NCBI GenBank assembly: GCA_002384315.1
Contig: DGBL01000147.1
Coordinates: 1 to 9,276, forward strand
Length of the DNA: 9,276 bases
Direction: 5' to 3'
From: Micrococcaceae bacterium UBA4005
Lineage (GTDB): Bacteria; Actinomycetota; Actinomycetes; Actinomycetales; Micrococcaceae
A program made the position numbers and the translations under genes. The notes under the pieces are model-generated. The model was not told the origin of the DNA, made no database searches, and saw nothing but the letters and a program-made list of their open reading frames with translations. Below, piece by piece: positions 7,644-9,276 of the stretch; within the stretch, counting starts at the first letter, position 1; every line of letters begins with the position of its first letter.

Positions 7644-8300
7644 TCAGCGGGTCGGGTCTTCGCCTTCGGTCAGCCTGTCCCACTGGTCGATGTCCGTCGA
7701 ATGCGCCGTCGCTGCCACCCCGCGCCGGGCGCTCGCTTGGGCGCGCGTCTCATAGCGGCGAGAGCCCGGCCACGAACGGCTGGCCAGTACCGCCCACAGC
7801 GCTGCCAGGATCAGCAGCAGCCCGGCGATCCCCGCCGCCGACGGCATCGCGGAAGCCTCCACCATGGTTCGGGTCGTGTCGTTGATGCCCAGAGCGGCGC
7901 CAATAGCCGGACGGGCCGCCGCCGCCGGGTCTGCTGCGACACCGAAGCTGACGACGGCGATCCCCGCGCCGGCGGCGGCCAGGGCGGCGGAAATGATCCA
8001 CCGCGTGATGCGTCCGGCGATGGACAAGGCCAGCGCCCCGGCGGCAGCGACCAGCGCCAGGGCAGTGACCGGGGTGGCTGCGTCGCTTCCGGATACAGCA
8101 AGGTCTGGAGTCTGGACGTCGCCTTGCGGCAGGGCCACCGTCAACCAGTCCTGCGTGGTGGTCGCGAATGCTAGCAGGGCCATCAGTAGGACGCCGATCA
8201 CCACTGTTCCGCGGCGCAGCAAACGCGGTGGTCCTGCCGGTACGGCATCGTCCCGGCCTGCAGGTTCCGACGGCGGCAGCTCAGCGTTCATCGGATGCAC
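7644..8300 (-). CDS. Trp-operon-associated conserved membrane protein
   Basis: Member of the actinobacterial tryptophan-region membrane protein family (Trp_oprn_chp, TIGR02234/PF09534 from memory). Its function is unknown. The 218 residues begin with a Pro-rich cytosolic-type head. Four hydrophobic segments follow at about 31-48, 75-95, 100-122 and 155-173, then a polar basic tail. Family-like landmarks are TTQDWLTV (48-55) right after helix 1, a loop containing SDAATPVTA before helix 2, and the C-terminal IDQWDRLTEGEDPT (204-217). The chosen GTG at 8300 has AGGA 7 nt upstream and overlaps trpE by 20 nt. The ATG three codons on (8291) gives an 11-nt overlap and is a fair alternative. Its place right after trpE suggests a role tied to tryptophan synthesis or transport of a related metabolite, but this is inference. 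Confidence 0.93.
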   Translation of the reverse strand: MHPMNAELPPSEPAGRDDAVPAGPPRLLRRGTVVIGVLLMALLAFATTTQDWLTVALPQGDVQTPDLAVSGSDAATPVTALALVAAAGALALSIAGRITRWIISAALAAAGAGIAVVSFGVAADPAAAARPAIGAALGINDTTRTMVEASAMPSAAGIAGLLLILAALWAVLASRSWPGSRRYETRAQASARRGVAATAHSTDIDQWDRLTEGEDPTR

Positions 8301-9276
8301 CAGGTGTTCCTGCGGTGTCCCGTTCCGACAACGGCAACAGGCTAGAAGCCATCAGCGCGGCGCGTAGCGGGGCTGCCGCTTTGTTAACTGTCTCGAGGGC
8401 TTCAGCTTCCAGCACCGAATCGGCAACTATCCCGCCGCCAGACTGCACGTAGGCCCGACCATCGCGCAGCAGGGCCGACCGGATTGCAATCGCCATGTCC
8501 ATGTCTCCGGCGAAATCCAGGTATCCCACGACTCCACCGTAGATGCCTCGACGGTGCGGTTCCAGTTCGTCGATGAGGCGCAGGGCCCGCGGCTTGGGCG
8601 CCCCGGAGAGCGTGCCTGCGGGGAACGTCGCGGCGAGGACATCGTAGGCGTTCCGTCCGGGTGCCAAGGTGCCGACGACGGTGGAGACCAGGTGCATGAT
8701 GTGGCTGAAACGCTCGACTTCCATGAACTGGGTGACGTCCACACTGCCGGGAACGCAGACTTTGGAAAGGTCGTTGCGCGCCAGGTCGACGAGCATGAGG
8801 TGCTCCGCCTTCTCTTTTTCGTCACGGCCCAGATCCTCAGCGAACGCCCTGTCTTCTTCCACGCTGCCCCCGCGGGGCCGGGATCCGGCGATGGGATGGG
8901 TGATCACTTCAGCGCCGGTCACCGTGACCAGCGCTTCCGGCGACGATCCGACGATTGAATACGCGCGCCCGTCGGAATCCTCAAAGCTGAACAGGTACAT
9001 ATACGGGCTGGGGTTGGTCGTGCGAAGAATCCGGTAGACGTCCAGTGCTGGTGCGGCGCAGTCCAGTTCGAACCGGCGGGAAATCACCACCTGGAACACA
9101 TCGCCGTCGACGATTGCTTCCTTCCCCCGCTCGATCGCCCGCAGGTAATCGGCCTCGTTCCACCGTTCGCGCACGCGTCCGCTGAAGTTTTCGCCATCCG
9201 GGCCCGGGCCAGCGAATACGGATACGGGCTGCTCGGTGCTGGCGCTGAGCCGAGCCAGCATCGACTCAATCCGGGC
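8281..9276 (-). CDS. trpE: Anthranilate synthase component I, C-terminal part (cut by right edge)
   Basis: Catalyses the first committed step, chorismate plus ammonia (from glutamine via TrpG) to anthranilate. Only the last 331 residues are here, about two thirds of the usual 500 or so. The N-terminal domain with the tryptophan feedback site is outside, so feedback sensitivity cannot be judged. The chorismate-binding domain is complete: FQVVISRRFEL (near 9080), TNPSPYMYL, PIAGSRPRG (near 8880), the Mg-binding region DEKEKAEH followed by MLVDLARND (8770-8823), HLVSTVVG, FPAGTLSGAPKPRA, GGVVGYLDFAGDMD and QSGGGIVADS. The long FPAGTLSGAPK run and operon context argue for TrpE rather than PabB or a salicylate synthase. 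The ATG at 9259-9261 is internal, since the frame continues to the edge. The 3' end overlaps the next gene. Confidence 0.96.
   Translation of the reverse strand, partial: ARIESMLARLSASTEQPVSVFAGPGPDGENFSGRVRERWNEADYLRAIERGKEAIVDGDVFQVVISRRFELDCAAPALDVYRILRTTNPSPYMYLFSFEDSDGRAYSIVGSSPEALVTVTGAEVITHPIAGSRPRGGSVEEDRAFAEDLGRDEKEKAEHLMLVDLARNDLSKVCVPGSVDVTQFMEVERFSHIMHLVSTVVGTLAPGRNAYDVLAATFPAGTLSGAPKPRALRLIDELEPHRRGIYGGVVGYLDFAGDMDMAIAIRSALLRDGRAYVQSGGGIVADSVLEAEALETVNKAAAPLRAALMASSLLPLSERDTAGTPGASDER

Noticed and set aside
7350..8174. A 274-codon plus-strand open frame across the two small membrane protein genes
   Set aside because: It is in codon register with the Trp-region membrane protein gene and its product is Arg/Gly/Pro-rich low-complexity sequence, typical of an antisense shadow in high-GC DNA.
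1..9276. A hidden mobile element, CRISPR array, RNA gene or defence system
   Set aside because: I saw no direct-repeat array, terminal inverted repeats, transposase or integrase motifs, tRNA-like cloverleaf or rRNA segments. Nearly all the sequence is explained by eight recognisable genes on one strand.

Overview
The window carries a compact, entirely minus-strand block of core metabolic genes from a high-GC actinobacterium. Family assignments and gene order (trpE, Trp-region membrane protein, HGxxPAAW protein, trpC, trpB, trpA, lgt, gltB) are what I would expect of the Micrococcaceae (Arthrobacter and relatives). That placement rests on remembered synteny and protein character, not on a search. 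GTG starts, stop/start overlaps and scarcity of TTA, CTA and TCA codons fit a high-GC genome.

Read in the direction of transcription (right to left): the 3' two thirds of trpE (anthranilate synthase component I) enters from the right edge. It overlaps a four-helix membrane protein of the tryptophan-operon family. After an 82-nt gap comes a small two-helix HGxxPAAW protein, whose TAG stop is immediately followed by the GTG start of trpC. An intergenic stretch of about 80 nt leads to trpB. trpB overlaps trpA by 4 nt (GTGA), and trpA overlaps lgt by 4 nt (ATGA). Then comes the only sizeable non-coding stretch, 273 nt, holding a hairpin and a possible promoter. The last gene is gltB (glutamate synthase large subunit), whose first 965 codons run off the left edge.

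The trp genes cover chorismate to anthranilate (TrpE, needing a TrpG partner not seen here) and the last steps: indole-glycerol phosphate synthesis (TrpC), then indole release and condensation with serine (TrpA and TrpB). trpD, trpF and trpG are absent from this stretch. In many actinobacteria the TrpF reaction is done by the bifunctional HisA/PriA enzyme. lgt is lipoprotein-maturation housekeeping whose start codon overlaps the trpA stop. gltB makes glutamate from glutamine and 2-oxoglutarate and probably has its own promoter.

I found no mobile element, CRISPR array, tRNA/rRNA gene, phage gene or defence system. The least understood parts are the two conserved membrane proteins inside the trp operon, the zero-gap in-frame junction between the HGxxPAAW gene and trpC, and the coupling of lgt to the operon.
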